Positions 43,710 through 53,896 of a stretch of 64,000 nt of DNA are shown here, piece by piece. Position 1 is the stretch's first letter. Every line of letters starts with the position of its first letter. This DNA is from Sporolactobacillus shoreicorticis (lineage in GTDB: Bacteria; Bacillota; Bacilli; Bacillales; Sporolactobacillaceae), in the NCBI RefSeq assembly GCF_024125445.1, contig NZ_JAMXWM010000014.1, positions 1 through 64,000 on the forward strand, read 5' to 3'. A program made the translations under genes and the position numbers. The notes under the pieces are model-generated. The model had not been told where the DNA came from and did no database searches. It worked only from the letters and a program-made list of their open reading frames with translations.

Positions 43710-43913
43710 GTGTCATTAGATGTGAATACAATCTTTCAAATAGCTGGTATCGGCATCATCGTTGCTATGATTCAAACGGTTTTGAAACAGATGGGCAAAG
43801 ATGATTGGGCGCAGTGGGTCACTCTAATCGGATTTATTGTGATTCTCTATATGGCCGCGACACTCATTGATGATCTCTTTGAAAAAATACGTCAAGTATT
43901 TCTCTATATGTAG
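43710..43913 (+). CDS. spoIIIAC: Stage III sporulation protein AC
   Basis: A 67-residue protein with two membrane helices (about 8-28 and 36-53), the same size as the B. subtilis protein. Core sequence: IFQIAGIGIIVAMIQTVLKQ. The start is taken as GTG at 43710; the frame stays open 24 bp further upstream but lacks similarity. Confidence 0.93.
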   Translation: MSLDVNTIFQIAGIGIIVAMIQTVLKQMGKDDWAQWVTLIGFIVILYMAATLIDDLFEKIRQVFLYM

Positions 43914-43927
43914 AGAGGAACGGGCCA

Positions 43928-44329
43928 ATGGATATTCTTCAGATCGTCGGCTTGGGACTGGCTGTCACCTTTCTTGCACTTATCTTAAAAGAGAAAAATC
44001 AAGTATTCGCACTGATCGTATCACTTGTCGCCGGTGTATTCATTCTGCTTATGATGGTCGATCAAATTCGTCTGGTTATGGATATGCTGAACAACATGGC
44101 GCAAAACGCACATTTGAATAATGTCTATGTCGCGACGATTCTTAAAATTATCGGCATTGCTTATATTTCCGAATTTGGTGCGCAAATTGCTAAAGATGCG
44201 GGACAGAACTCGATTGCCGGTAAAATTGAACTGGCCGGCAAACTGATTATTCTCGTCATGGCGATCCCTATACTGACCGCCATCGTCGACACGGTGATGC
44301 ATCTAATGCCGCAAATGGGAGGTGGTTGA
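43928..44329 (+). CDS. spoIIIAD: Stage III sporulation protein AD
   Basis: A 133-residue membrane protein with four hydrophobic segments, equal in length to the B. subtilis protein. Typical stretches: LILKEKNQVFALIVSLVAGV and IAYISEFGAQIAKDAGQNSI. It lies between AC and AE with a 14-bp gap to the former and close spacing to the latter. Confidence 0.95.
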   Translation: MDILQIVGLGLAVTFLALILKEKNQVFALIVSLVAGVFILLMMVDQIRLVMDMLNNMAQNAHLNNVYVATILKIIGIAYISEFGAQIAKDAGQNSIAGKIELAGKLIILVMAIPILTAIVDTVMHLMPQMGGG

Positions 44330-44330
44330 G

Positions 44331-45536
44331 TTGTCACTTGTCTTGAAAAAAAGAGGTGGTCGCAGTCGTATTCTTTTTATCATGATGATTACCTTTTTTC
44401 TTGTGCTTTGCCTGGACAAGCCTGCTTATGCCGACCAATCCGATCAAGCAATCAATAAATGGTCGGATCAACAGCTGGATAAGATTGATACGACTCAAAT
44501 CGAAGCGTACTGGAATAAGGTTGTTACCGATTATGGCGGCTTTTTGCCTGAAACAGAGCCTGATTTTAAAAACTTTGTGCATTCAAACAAGCAAAATTTT
44601 TTTAAAAAACTCATTAATGGCGCTGTTGACTATTTTTTACATGAGCTTGTTGTAAGCAGCAAGCTGCTTGGCACATTAATTCTACTCACGGTGTTTTCCA
44701 CATTGCTGCAAACAATTCAATCAGCCTTTGAACATAAAGCAGTTTCTAAGATTGCTTATCTTGTCATTACGTTAGTTCTGGTGATCTTGCTTCTTAACAG
44801 TTTCCGACTTGCTATCGGTTATACGAATGATACCGTGAGCGCCATGAGCCAATTTCTTGTCGCACTCATTCCACTCATCTTTGCCTTGACTGCTGCCACC
44901 GGCGGGATTGCTTCGGTCGCCTTTTTTCACCCGCTCGTGATTTTTCTTGTGAATGCGTCAGGTTGGCTGATTTCATCATTTGTCCTCCCATTGCTTGTTA
45001 TGTCTGCATTGCTCGCAATTGTGAGTACTCTTTCGGACCATTACAAACTCACGAGGTTGAGTGAACTACTCAAAAATGTGGCGCTTTTCACTTTAGCGGG
45101 CTTTTTTGCCATATTTCTTGGTGTCATATCCGTTCAGGGAGCTGCAACTTCCATATCTGATGGATTGATGGTGAAATCAGCCAAATTTTTTACAGGAAAT
45201 TTCATTCCGGTTGTCGGCAGGATGTTTACGGAAGCCGCTGACACAGTGATGGGCGCATCAGTGCTTCTCAAGAATACAATCGGAATTGCAGGACTATTGA
45301 TCTTAATTTGTATCACTGTTTTTCCACTGTTAAAAATAGTGTCTCTTGCCTTTATTTATAATTTGGCGGCTGCGGTTCTGCAACCGCTTGGCGGCGGTCC
45401 GGTCATTGACTGTTTGGTCATCATGGCTAAAAGCGCCTTTTATTTATTTGCATCGCTTGCTGTCGTCTCACTCATGTTCTTTCTTGCGATTACCATCATC
45501 GTTGCTTCCGGAAATCTCTCGCTGATGGTGCGATAG
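44331..45536 (+). CDS. spoIIIAE: Stage III sporulation protein AE
   Basis: The 401-residue largest membrane component of the SpoIIIA channel. A signal-like N-terminus (residues 12-27), an extracytoplasmic stretch of about 90 residues, then seven or so membrane helices; ALIPLIFALTAATGGIASVA is in the core. The start is TTG 8 nt from GGGAGG; an in-frame GTG at 44322 overlaps that site. Confidence 0.95.
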   Translation: MSLVLKKRGGRSRILFIMMITFFLVLCLDKPAYADQSDQAINKWSDQQLDKIDTTQIEAYWNKVVTDYGGFLPETEPDFKNFVHSNKQNFFKKLINGAVDYFLHELVVSSKLLGTLILLTVFSTLLQTIQSAFEHKAVSKIAYLVITLVLVILLLNSFRLAIGYTNDTVSAMSQFLVALIPLIFALTAATGGIASVAFFHPLVIFLVNASGWLISSFVLPLLVMSALLAIVSTLSDHYKLTRLSELLKNVALFTLAGFFAIFLGVISVQGAATSISDGLMVKSAKFFTGNFIPVVGRMFTEAADTVMGASVLLKNTIGIAGLLILICITVFPLLKIVSLAFIYNLAAAVLQPLGGGPVIDCLVIMAKSAFYLFASLAVVSLMFFLAITIIVASGNLSLMVR

Positions 45537-45547
45537 GGGGTGCAATT

Positions 45548-46189
45548 GTGAGTTATCTCATCAACTGGGTGTCGGAAATTGTTTTGATTGTCCTTTTTGC
45601 TGTCATTCTTGAATTGCTCGTACCGTCGGGAGCATTTCAGAAATATATCAAATTTGTCATTGGTCTTGTGCTGATTGTTGCGCTTATGGATCCGGTCATC
45701 CGCCTGTTTCAGGTGGATCCGAGCAGCCTGCTTCAAGGGCTTAAATCGGAGCAACATGATGCACCGATAAAAAGTGAGACAGCTCGTCAAAAAAATGAAA
45801 TACAAAAGGCCCAAGCTGCATATATTCAAGAACAAGTGGCTGTCCGTATGAAAAATCAAGTAAAGGAGGAGTTGAATGAGAAATACGGATTGCAGATCAC
45901 AAAATTGGCATTATCAGCTCAAAAAGTTGTTGGACAAGAACTGTCATTGGATAAGGTTACAGTCACCGTCGGAAAATCGGAACAAAACCATCGTCGTCAA
46001 GAATCCGGAATTCGGACCATTCAACCCGTTAAAAATGTATCCATCGACTTAGGGAAAAACGATTCAGAAAAAAACAAGGTACATGAATCCGATGAGATGA
46101 AAAGCGTCCGCTCCTTCCTTGCCAAACGATGGGAACTCAATCAGAGACTCATCAAAGTAAATCGTGAAGGAGGGAAGAAGAGCCAGTGA
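45548..46189 (+). CDS. spoIIIAF: Stage III sporulation protein AF
   Basis: A 213-residue protein with two N-terminal membrane helices (about 8-25 and 34-53; FVIGLVLIVALMDPVIRLFQ) and a soluble domain forming part of the channel. The start is GTG with a GGGGGG-type site. Overlaps spoIIIAG by 4 bp. Confidence 0.93.
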   Translation: MSYLINWVSEIVLIVLFAVILELLVPSGAFQKYIKFVIGLVLIVALMDPVIRLFQVDPSSLLQGLKSEQHDAPIKSETARQKNEIQKAQAAYIQEQVAVRMKNQVKEELNEKYGLQITKLALSAQKVVGQELSLDKVTVTVGKSEQNHRRQESGIRTIQPVKNVSIDLGKNDSEKNKVHESDEMKSVRSFLAKRWELNQRLIKVNREGGKKSQ

Positions 46190-46848
46190 AAAGATGGATT
46201 GAGAGTATATCCCGGTTGTTTCTCAGTGGAAAGGACAAAAACGGGAATCCTGTTAAGAATACAAAAGGGGCTTTGATAAAACTGACGATGCTTGCGCTGG
46301 TTGGCATGGCGCTTCTGGCGGCAAATCATTATTCTACCGGAAGTCAGGCAGGTCAAAAGCTTGCAACCAAACAGACGTTCAGTACGAAAGATTCAAAGAC
46401 TCTTTCGGATATTAAGACAGGCAGTCAGCAGGGCTCAATGACATCAATTGAAAAATATGAAAGCTATGTGAATCAAAATCTAAAAAATATATTAGAACAG
46501 ATTCGCGGTGTATCGAATGTATCCGTTATGGTGACCTTTTCTTCAACTGAAAAAAAAATCTATCAAAACAACACCAAAATTCAGGATAACCAAACGAGCG
46601 AGACCGACCAAAAAGGCGGAAAACGTGTGGTCAGTCAAAAAGATGAGGATACGGAGGTGGTCATGATTGATCAAAACGGCAGTAAAATTCCTGTAGTCAT
46701 TGGTAAAGAACAACCGACTGTCCGCGGCGTTATCGTCGTCGCTCAAGGTGCACAGCAGCCTACTGTTAAGGTACAAATTATGGATGCGGTCGCAACTGTT
46801 TTGGACATTCCTTCATATAAGGTAAAGGTACTGGAAAAAAATGAATGA
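46186..46848 (+). CDS. spoIIIAG: Stage III sporulation protein AG
   Basis: A 220-residue protein with one membrane helix (about 31-46) and a ring-building domain in the intermembrane space (NLKNILEQIRGVSNVSVMVT; PTVRGVIVVAQGAQQPTVKV). In B. subtilis SpoIIIAG forms a large channel ring. Start GTG, coupled to spoIIIAF. Confidence 0.94.
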   Translation: MKRWIESISRLFLSGKDKNGNPVKNTKGALIKLTMLALVGMALLAANHYSTGSQAGQKLATKQTFSTKDSKTLSDIKTGSQQGSMTSIEKYESYVNQNLKNILEQIRGVSNVSVMVTFSSTEKKIYQNNTKIQDNQTSETDQKGGKRVVSQKDEDTEVVMIDQNGSKIPVVIGKEQPTVRGVIVVAQGAQQPTVKVQIMDAVATVLDIPSYKVKVLEKNE

Positions 46849-46860
46849 GGAGGCAATAAC

Positions 46861-47394
46861 ATGATCAAGAAACAAACTGTTTGGCTACTGACTATGCTTA
46901 GTTTAATCGTTGTATTATCGGTGTACGCGTTATCCTCTCCAGGAAGCAATTCAGGGCAGGATGGGCAGTCAGCCGCCGAAAAAGCTAAACCCGCAGCAGC
47001 GGATGTGAAAACGGGAAAAACGGTAGCAACTACTGTCGCAGCGACAAAATTAGCAGATATAGAATTGAGTAAAAATGATGAACGCGCACAATTGGAAAAA
47101 AAGTATGAAAATGTGATTGCGTCAAAAAACAGTTCCGCAAAGGAAGTGAGTGCGGCATATGACGCGATGGCGAACCTGAAAACATTGGCGGATAATGAAA
47201 CGATGCTTGAAGATGTCGTTCAATCAAAAGGTTTTAAAAACAGTGTTGTAAAAACAAGCGGAAGTCAAGTACAAATTTTTGTTGATTCAAAAAAATTAAC
47301 AGATAAACAAGCAAATCAGCTGATTCAGCTTGCTAATGAATATCTTGGTACAGGCAGAGTTGTCAGTGTTACCTACGCATTGAATGAGAAGTAA
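46861..47394 (+). CDS. spoIIIAH: Stage III sporulation protein AH
   Basis: A 177-residue channel protein that binds SpoIIQ from the forespore side. One N-terminal helix (6-23), then an Ala/Lys-rich linker shorter than in B. subtilis (218 residues), and the conserved ring-building motif with FVDSKKLTDKQANQLIQLAN near the C-terminus. Last gene of the operon; a terminator lies 50 bp on. Confidence 0.94.
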   Translation: MIKKQTVWLLTMLSLIVVLSVYALSSPGSNSGQDGQSAAEKAKPAAADVKTGKTVATTVAATKLADIELSKNDERAQLEKKYENVIASKNSSAKEVSAAYDAMANLKTLADNETMLEDVVQSKGFKNSVVKTSGSQVQIFVDSKKLTDKQANQLIQLANEYLGTGRVVSVTYALNEK

Positions 47395-47444
47395 AAAGAA
47401 AATCCATTTTTTGAAGATTTTTTGAACAAAATTAGGTAGAATAG

Positions 47445-47476
47445 AAACTGTTGCAATTTCCTGCGACAGTTTTTTT
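47445..47476 (+). terminator. Terminator of the spoIIIA operon
   Basis: AAACTGTTGC pairs with GCGACAGTTT (one G-U) across an 8-nt loop, then T residues. Confidence 0.8.
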
Positions 47477-47615
47477 GCGTGATCCGAAACATTTCATACA
47501 AGTTCTTCGTAGAACTTAAAGGCTGTCGTTCCCGGAAAATGAGTAAAATTAAAATAAATTTCCCAAACAAACTACCTTAAGTTCATTTATTGAAACAGGA
47601 ATGATATGGATGATA

Positions 47616-47624
47616 TGCTATAAT
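47616..47624 (+). promoter_or_regulatory. Extended -10 promoter of accBC
   Basis: TGCTATAAT is an extended -10 element 36 bp upstream of the accB start. No good -35 lies at the usual distance, as is common for this promoter class. Confidence 0.55.
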
Positions 47625-47659
47625 TGAGAACAAAGGTACGGGACAAAGGAGTGCTGGAT

Positions 47660-48145
47660 TTGCTAAGTATTGAAGACATTAAAGCATTAATAAAGGAGAT
47701 GGATTCATCTTCAATAAGTGAGCTGAAATTTGAAGCAGAGGATGCAAAGCTTACCTTAAAAAAGGCTGAAGCATTCGCAGGAAAAGCAGTCGTCCAAGCT
47801 GCTGTACCGCAGGTGGCAGATATACAGCCAGCAGCCCAACCGGAAGCTCATGCAGCTGCGCATGCAAACCATGCAACAACAGATGAGAGTATGGATGATT
47901 CCTCACTGCACAAGATTACGGCTCCGATGGTCGGAACCTTCTACTCTTCTTCGTCCCCTGATTCAGGAGCCTTCGTCAAGAAGGGTTCGAAAGTAGACAA
48001 GAAAACGGTCGTTTGCATTATTGAAGCCATGAAACTCTTTAATGAGATCGAAGCGGAATGCAAGGGAACCATTGTTGATGTTCTCGCAGAGGACGGACAG
48101 CTTGTTGAATATGGTCAGCCATTATTTCTGGTTAAGGAAGATTAA
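47660..48145 (+). CDS. accB: Biotin carboxyl carrier protein of acetyl-CoA carboxylase
   Basis: A 161-residue carrier whose biotin is attached at the Lys in VCIIEAMKLFNEIEAE, within a C-terminal hammerhead domain. An Ala/Pro/His-rich linker (about 50-85) precedes it. The start is TTG at 47660, 8 nt from AAAGGAG; a longer frame to 47624 would begin inside the promoter -10. Confidence 0.95.
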   Translation: MLSIEDIKALIKEMDSSSISELKFEAEDAKLTLKKAEAFAGKAVVQAAVPQVADIQPAAQPEAHAAAHANHATTDESMDDSSLHKITAPMVGTFYSSSSPDSGAFVKKGSKVDKKTVVCIIEAMKLFNEIEAECKGTIVDVLAEDGQLVEYGQPLFLVKED

Positions 48146-48159
48146 GGAGTTCATTATTT

Positions 48160-49512
48160 ATGATAAAAAAAGTTTTAGTAGCGAATAGAGGAGAGATCGC
48201 GGTTAGGATTATCCGCGCATGTAAAGAATTAGACGTAGAAACGGTCGCAATTTATTCCCAAGCGGATAAGGATGCACTTCATGTTCAACTGGCTGATGAA
48301 GCCTATTGCATCGGACCAAATGCACCGAAGGACAGCTATCTGAGTTATACGAACATGATCAGTGTAGCAACGTTGACGGGCTGCGATGCTGTTCATCCCG
48401 GTTACGGCTTTCTTTCCGAAAATGCTGATTTTGCTGAAATGTGCGAGGAATGCAACCTTAAGTTTATTGGTCCTACCTCTGAAGCAATCAGCAAAATGGG
48501 GATTAAGGATATTGCCAAACAAACTATGAAAAATGCGGGAGTGCCCGTTGTTCCTGGTTCTAATGGAGTAATCAGCAGTATTGAGGACGGGATGAAAATC
48601 GCCAATGATATCGGTTATCCTGTCCTAATTAAAGCAACAGCCGGCGGTGGCGGAAAGGGCATCCGTGTTGCCCAGGATGAGGAAGAATTACGACACGGCA
48701 TCACAATTACGCAGCAGGAAGCAGACACATCCTTTGGCAACTCAGGGGTATATATTGAGAAATATATTGAAGATTTTCGTCATGTGGAAATTCAGATACT
48801 CGCCGATACTCAGGGGAATGTGATTCATCTTGGCGAGCGAGATTGTACGATCCAAAGACGTCTGCAAAAATTATTGGAGGAATCACCTTCACCTGCACTT
48901 AATGAAGCAAAGCGCCGAGAGATGGGGGATGCAGCTGTTCGTGCCGCCCGCGCCGTTCATTATCGTGGTGCCGGTACCATTGAATTTATTTATGAGCCCA
49001 ATGGTTCGTTTTATTTCATGGAAATGAATACGAGAATTCAAGTGGAACATGGTGTTACGGAGGCGGTGACCGGTTTGGATCTTGTGAAAGAACAGATTCG
49101 AATTGCTTCTGGCGAACCCTTATCGGTAAAACAAGAGGATATTTATCTGCGTGGTCATGCGATTGAATGCCGGATTAATGCTGAAGACTCTGAAAAGAAT
49201 TTCATGCCGTCATGCGGACGCGTGGAAACCTACCTTGCCCCCGGAGGACCTGGGGTGCGCGTGGATTCAGCGGTTTATCAAGGCTATTTTATTCCGCCGT
49301 ACTACGACTCAATGGTATCAAAAGTAATTGCCTATGGAAAAACAAGAGAAGATGCGATTGCGATTATGCGCCGCGCACTTGGGGAATATGTGATTGAGGG
49401 AATTAAAACAACGATTCCCTTTCATCTTCAATTGCTGCAGCATCCGGTCTTCGAGAGTGGTGCATTCAATACTAAATTCTTGAAAAAATACCCGCTTAAC
49501 GAACAAAGCTAA
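48160..49512 (+). CDS. accC: Biotin carboxylase of acetyl-CoA carboxylase
   Basis: A 450-residue ATP-grasp enzyme that carboxylates the biotin of AccB. It opens with VLVANRGEIAVRIIRACKEL; the glycine-rich ATP loop is KATAGGGGKGIRV, catalytic residues lie in GERDCTIQRRLQKLLEESPS and EMNTRIQVEHGVTEAVTG. 14 bp after accB. Confidence 0.97.
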   Translation: MIKKVLVANRGEIAVRIIRACKELDVETVAIYSQADKDALHVQLADEAYCIGPNAPKDSYLSYTNMISVATLTGCDAVHPGYGFLSENADFAEMCEECNLKFIGPTSEAISKMGIKDIAKQTMKNAGVPVVPGSNGVISSIEDGMKIANDIGYPVLIKATAGGGGKGIRVAQDEEELRHGITITQQEADTSFGNSGVYIEKYIEDFRHVEIQILADTQGNVIHLGERDCTIQRRLQKLLEESPSPALNEAKRREMGDAAVRAARAVHYRGAGTIEFIYEPNGSFYFMEMNTRIQVEHGVTEAVTGLDLVKEQIRIASGEPLSVKQEDIYLRGHAIECRINAEDSEKNFMPSCGRVETYLAPGGPGVRVDSAVYQGYFIPPYYDSMVSKVIAYGKTREDAIAIMRRALGEYVIEGIKTTIPFHLQLLQHPVFESGAFNTKFLKKYPLNEQS

Positions 49513-49531
49513 TCATGGAGGTGTGACATTC

Positions 49532-49939
49532 ATGCCCGAAAACGAAAATCGTTCAATAGAAGTTGAGGAACAACAGGAGGATCTAGGCAGAATCGAAATT
49601 TCTCCTGAGGTTATTGAGGTCATTGCGAGTCTTGCCGCAGTTGAAATTGTCGGGGTCAGTGATTTGCATGGTAATTTTGCTTCAGGAATGGTTGAGAAGC
49701 TGAGCGGCCGCAACTATCGAAAAGGTGTCAAAGTTGACTTGACCGATGACGGTATTATCATCGATGTTCAGCTGACGATGAATTACGGTGTCTCTATACC
49801 TGATGTCGCTGAGAAGGTGCAGGATAATATTGTACAGACATTGAAACGGATGACAGCGCTAGATGTTCATGAAATTAACATTCATGTTGTCGGCGTTCGT
49901 TTCGATCACAAAGAAAAGACTGATTCCGAGATCGATTAA
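49532..49939 (+). CDS. yqhY: Asp23/Gls24-family protein YqhY
   Basis: A 135-residue Asp23-family protein (GRIEISPEVIEVIASLAAVE; GVSIPDVAEKVQDNIVQTLK). YqhY homologues follow accBC in Bacillus and are linked to control of acetyl-CoA carboxylase activity. The ATG at 49532 follows GGAGGTG. The operon ends at the hairpin just after. Confidence 0.92.
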   Translation: MPENENRSIEVEEQQEDLGRIEISPEVIEVIASLAAVEIVGVSDLHGNFASGMVEKLSGRNYRKGVKVDLTDDGIIIDVQLTMNYGVSIPDVAEKVQDNIVQTLKRMTALDVHEINIHVVGVRFDHKEKTDSEID

Positions 49940-49973
49940 GAAGCAAAGGACAAGAGCTTTCCCTTTGCTTCTT
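49939..49973 (+). terminator. Terminator of accB-accC-yqhY
   Basis: AAGCAAAGG pairs with CCTTTGCTT, overlapping the yqhY stop codon, with a few T residues after. Confidence 0.75.
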
Positions 49974-50068
49974 TACATGTCCTGTGAACGATGAAAGCCG
50001 GGAGCAACGCGTGATACGTTGTTTCGTTACTCTAAAGAGAGTCAGTATTAAGTGAAAGGGAGTCAGTA

Positions 50069-50473
50069 ATGAACCGAAGAGAAGCACGCAAAATGGCGCT
50101 CCAAGCCTTGTTTCAGATGACGCTCAGCAAAACAGACCGAGCGACAGCACTTGGAGCTGTCAACGAAAGTGGACAGCCCATTGATTCATTTGTGAATCGT
50201 TTATTGGATCAAACCTTGAATAATGAAAAGGAAATAGATCAATTGATCAGCAAACATCTGCAAAATTGGTCACTGGATCGCGTTGGGAATATCGACAAAA
50301 CAATTTTAAGAATTGCGGTATGCGAAATTCTCTATTTTGATGACATTCCAATCACTGTTTCGGTAAATGAAGCAGTCGAGTTATGTAAAATTTATAGTGA
50401 TGAACAAACAAGAAAGTTTGTGAACGGCGTATTATCTGGTATTTCCAAGGAAATTGAAACGAAAAGTCTATAA
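50069..50473 (+). CDS. nusB: Transcription antitermination factor NusB
   Basis: A 134-residue all-helical RNA-binding protein of the rRNA antitermination complex. Opens MNRREARKMALQALFQM; the C-terminal signature is AVCEILYFDDIPITVSVNEA and KFVNGVLSGI. First gene after the accBC terminator, with GTGAAAGGGAG before the ATG, followed 18 bp later by folD. Confidence 0.95.
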   Translation: MNRREARKMALQALFQMTLSKTDRATALGAVNESGQPIDSFVNRLLDQTLNNEKEIDQLISKHLQNWSLDRVGNIDKTILRIAVCEILYFDDIPITVSVNEAVELCKIYSDEQTRKFVNGVLSGISKEIETKSL

Positions 50474-50491
50474 TCTCAGAAGGATGGTTGA

Positions 50492-51361
50492 ATGATGGGT
50501 GCACAACGAATTGATGGGAAATTGATTGCTGCTGAAAAAAAACAAGCGATGAAATCTCAGATTGAGTCGATGAAACAGCAAGGATATGTTCCTGGACTCG
50601 CTGTTATTCTTGTGGGAGAAGACCCTGCATCCATGTCCTATGTAAAAGGAAAAATTCGTGACTGCAAAGAAGTTGGCATTTATTCTGAACTAATTCGTTT
50701 TTCCGAAACAGTAACAGAAAAACAGGTGCTGGATGAGATAGGCAAGCTCAATGAGAATGATGAAATACATGGGCTTTTAGTTCAGTTACCACTCCCAGAT
50801 CATATTTCTGAGCAAAAAGTTATTCAGACGATCAGTCCTGAAAAAGATGTTGACGGCTTTCATCCGATCAATGTCGGCAGATTGGTTACGAAGCAAGAGG
50901 GGTTTGTTTCATGCACGCCGGCAGGCATTATTGAAATGCTGAAGGCAATTAATGTTCCGATATCCGGAAAACATGTTGTTATTGTCGGCCGAAGCAATAT
51001 AGTCGGAAAGCCTGCTGCAATGCTTTTCTTAAATCATGACGCAACGGTAACGGTTTGCCATTCGAAGACAGAGTCTCTTTCAGAGTACACGAAACAGGCA
51101 GACATCCTAGTTGCTGCAGCAGGAAGAGAGGCACTCATTCACGCCAATGATATTAAGCCCGGTGCGGTTGTCATTGATGTCGGTATGAACCGCAGCGGTT
51201 CAGGAAAACTGGTTGGTGACGTAGTATTTGATGAGGTAAAGGAAAAAGCAAGCTACATTACACCGGTTCCCGGCGGTGTCGGACCGATGACCCGAGTGAT
51301 GCTTCTCGAAAACACATTAATTGCTGCAATGCGTCAAAATAAAAAGGCGGGTAGGCAGTAA
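50492..51361 (+). CDS. folD: Methylenetetrahydrofolate dehydrogenase / cyclohydrolase
   Basis: A 289-residue bifunctional folate enzyme. Catalytic Lys lies in SYVKGKIRDCKEVGI, the cyclohydrolase region is GLLVQLPLPDH and PEKDVDGFHP, and the NADP fold is VVIVGRSNIVGKPAAMLFL. Two adjacent ATGs are both possible starts. The stop overlaps the xseA start by one base (TAATG). Confidence 0.96.
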   Translation: MMGAQRIDGKLIAAEKKQAMKSQIESMKQQGYVPGLAVILVGEDPASMSYVKGKIRDCKEVGIYSELIRFSETVTEKQVLDEIGKLNENDEIHGLLVQLPLPDHISEQKVIQTISPEKDVDGFHPINVGRLVTKQEGFVSCTPAGIIEMLKAINVPISGKHVVIVGRSNIVGKPAAMLFLNHDATVTVCHSKTESLSEYTKQADILVAAAGREALIHANDIKPGAVVIDVGMNRSGSGKLVGDVVFDEVKEKASYITPVPGGVGPMTRVMLLENTLIAAMRQNKKAGRQ

Positions 51362-52716
51362 TGGAAAATGATCGATATATTAGCGTTACTAAACTGACTC
51401 GATATATTAAACAATTAATGGAGACCGATGGAAATCTGCAAAATATCTGGCTGCGCGGTGAGATATCAAATTTTAAACGACATTCTAGGGGCCATCTATA
51501 CTTAACGATTAAAGATAAAAATTCAAGAATACGTGCGGTCATGTTTGCAGGCAACGCGCGCCAATTAGCCTTTGAACCAAAAGACGGTATGAAGGTTCTC
51601 GTTCAGGGCTCGGTTGCGCTTTATGAACCATACGGTGAATATCAGATTTATATTCGCGAGATGCAGCAAGATGGGTTGGGGAAGCTTTATCTTGCCTATG
51701 AAGCGTTGAAAAAAAAGCTTCAAGATAAAGGAATGTTCGATTCCTCATTAAAGAAACGTATCCCTGAGGTTCCCTATGAGGTAGGCATTATCACCTCAAC
51801 AACCGGAGCTGCTATTCGTGATCTGTTTACGACGATTAAACGAAGGTTTCCCGCAGCAAGAATTACTGTGTTTCCAGTACTTGTTCAAGGTGTGGAAGCC
51901 GCTCCTTCTATTGCATCTGCAATAAATCAGGCGAATCAAGTGCGTGAGCTTGATGTACTGATTGTCGGCCGCGGAGGCGGTTCAATTGAGGATCTATGGG
52001 CATTTAATGAAGAAATCGTTGCTGATGCAATCTTTAAATCACGGATTCCGGTCATTTCTGCAGTCGGGCACGAAACAGATTTTACCATAGCGGATTTTGT
52101 TGCAGATAAACGTGCACCGACGCCTACGGCAGCAGGTGAATTTGCTGTTCCGAATCGTGATGATTTGGAACGGAGAATGAATCAATCTGTTTCACAATTG
52201 GTCCAGGCGTTAGCCGGTAAACTGCGCGAAGAAAGACTGCGTCTGCATCGGCTGCAGCAGTCTTACGCTTTCCGCTACCCGGGGCAGCTCATTCTGCAAA
52301 AAGAGCAAGAATGCGACAGGCTGATCGAGCGTTTGAACAACGCGGCAGCCGGACAGCTTCTTCGAAAACGGGAACGTGTTACAATGATTGACCGTTTATT
52401 AGGTCAGAGCGGACCGCAGCAGTTAGTCGCAAGAGCACAACGTTCCCTAGATGATCGACAGCAGCAGTTAGTACGAGCTTTCAAGGTCTTACGTAAAGAA
52501 AGGGGAGCGTACTTTGAAAAGCTGGTTGCTCAGCTGAACGGCTTAAGTCCACTTAAGATTATGAGCCGCGGCTATGGACTGGCATTTAACGAAAAAGATC
52601 AATTAATTAAATCGGTACGCGAGATAGCACCTGGTGATATGTTTAATCTTAAGCTGCATGACGGAAATATAGATTGTCAGGTTTGGGGCATAGAGGAGGC
52701 GGATGAACATGTGTGA
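51361..52716 (+). CDS. xseA: Exodeoxyribonuclease VII large subunit
   Basis: A 451-residue subunit: an N-terminal OB fold ([20 protein letters not shown]), the catalytic domain with [40 protein letters not shown] and [19 protein letters not shown], and a C-terminal coiled coil. Overlaps xseB by 8-14 bp. Confidence 0.96.
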   Translation: MENDRYISVTKLTRYIKQLMETDGNLQNIWLRGEISNFKRHSRGHLYLTIKDKNSRIRAVMFAGNARQLAFEPKDGMKVLVQGSVALYEPYGEYQIYIREMQQDGLGKLYLAYEALKKKLQDKGMFDSSLKKRIPEVPYEVGIITSTTGAAIRDLFTTIKRRFPAARITVFPVLVQGVEAAPSIASAINQANQVRELDVLIVGRGGGSIEDLWAFNEEIVADAIFKSRIPVISAVGHETDFTIADFVADKRAPTPTAAGEFAVPNRDDLERRMNQSVSQLVQALAGKLREERLRLHRLQQSYAFRYPGQLILQKEQECDRLIERLNNAAAGQLLRKRERVTMIDRLLGQSGPQQLVARAQRSLDDRQQQLVRAFKVLRKERGAYFEKLVAQLNGLSPLKIMSRGYGLAFNEKDQLIKSVREIAPGDMFNLKLHDGNIDCQVWGIEEADEHV

Positions 52717-52963
52717 TTCGATGAATAAAAATGAGAAGGAACCCGTTTTTGAGGAAGCGATGGATCAGCTGGAGCAAATTGTGAAGCAGTTGGAAGAAAA
52801 TGATGTACCTCTCGAAAAGGCGATCGGACTTTTTCAAGAAGGTATGGCGCTCTCAAAGCTGTGCCATGACAAGCTTGAAAAGGTCGAAAAGAAGATCGAT
52901 CAGCTCATCGGACCGAATGGTGAAACAAAACCTTTCTCGGTTCAAGGAGATGATGAACAATGA
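52703..52963 (+). CDS. xseB: Exodeoxyribonuclease VII small subunit
   Basis: An 86-residue helical-hairpin protein ([40 protein letters not shown]). Two in-frame ATGs (52703 and 52709) lie 4 and 10 nt from AGGAGG, so the first two residues are uncertain. Overlaps xseA and ispA. Confidence 0.94.
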   Translation: MNMCDSMNKNEKEPVFEEAMDQLEQIVKQLEENDVPLEKAIGLFQEGMALSKLCHDKLEKVEKKIDQLIGPNGETKPFSVQGDDEQ

Positions 52964-53844
52964 ATCAAATGCTGAAGGCCTATATGGCGAACAAAAAAGC
53001 ATGGTTTGAAGCAGAGCTTCCCATGCTTTTTCAAAATGCGGCTATTACACCGAAGTTAAAACAGGCAATGCTCTATTCATTGGAGGCGGGAGGAAAAAGA
53101 ATCCGTCCGATATTGCTTTTTGCTACATTGCATTCATTGGGGAAAGCGGAAGATAATGGCTTAAGTACGGCACTTGGTTTGGAAATGATACATACGTATT
53201 CGTTGATCCATGATGATCTTCCGGCAATGGATAATGATCGCTTAAGACGAGGAAAGCCAACAAATCACTGCGTTTTTGGTGAAAGCACAGCTATTTTAGC
53301 CGGTGACGGTTTATTAACCGCAGCCTTTCAATTGATTGCGAATGATCCGTTCATTGATGAGAACACTAGAATTAAGCTTGTTTATTTGCTTGCAAAGGCT
53401 GCCGGACCGGAGGGAATGGTTGGCGGCCAGCAAGACGATCTTCAAGCAGAAGAAAAAAAGATAAATCTAAATGAACTCATGTCTATTCACAAAAGAAAAA
53501 CAGGACGACTGATCCGATTTCCTGTAGAAGCCGCTGCTGTCATTGCAAAAGTAGACAAAAAGAAAAAGCAGACATTAGTTTTGTATGCGGAACATCTTGG
53601 ACTCGCCTTTCAGATTGGTGATGATATTCTTGATCTTACCGGCGAAGAAAAGGCACTTGGAAAGCCTGTTGGCAGTGATATTGCCAATCATAAAAACACA
53701 TATGTCAGCCTTCTCGGTACGAACGGGGCTAAAGAAAAACTTGAACAGGAAGTAAATGCATCGCTTGCTGAACTTAGAAAAATTGGACTTGAAAATGGTT
53801 TGCTCTCCGATCTTGCAAGCTATTTGCTCCATCGTACCTATTGA
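52960..53844 (+). CDS. ispA: Farnesyl diphosphate synthase
   Basis: A 294-residue trans-prenyltransferase making C15 diphosphate from C5 units. The two aspartate motifs are [10 protein letters not shown] (first, with the bacterial two-residue insertion) and GDDILD (second); GGKRIRP lies near the N-terminus. The start overlaps the xseB stop. Followed by an OLE RNA. Confidence 0.95.
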   Translation: MNQMLKAYMANKKAWFEAELPMLFQNAAITPKLKQAMLYSLEAGGKRIRPILLFATLHSLGKAEDNGLSTALGLEMIHTYSLIHDDLPAMDNDRLRRGKPTNHCVFGESTAILAGDGLLTAAFQLIANDPFIDENTRIKLVYLLAKAAGPEGMVGGQQDDLQAEEKKINLNELMSIHKRKTGRLIRFPVEAAAVIAKVDKKKKQTLVLYAEHLGLAFQIGDDILDLTGEEKALGKPVGSDIANHKNTYVSLLGTNGAKEKLEQEVNASLAELRKIGLENGLLSDLASYLLHRTY

Positions 53845-53861
53845 TATTAATGGAACAAAGT

Positions 53862-53890
53862 TTGAGCGTTTGTCGGATTTGTGATAAACT
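53862..53890 (+). promoter_or_regulatory. Candidate promoter of the OLE RNA
   Basis: TTGAGC, a 17-nt spacer, and TAAACT form a plausible sigma-A promoter in the gap after ispA, giving a start near 53897. Confidence 0.5.
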
Positions 53891-53896
53891 TAAATG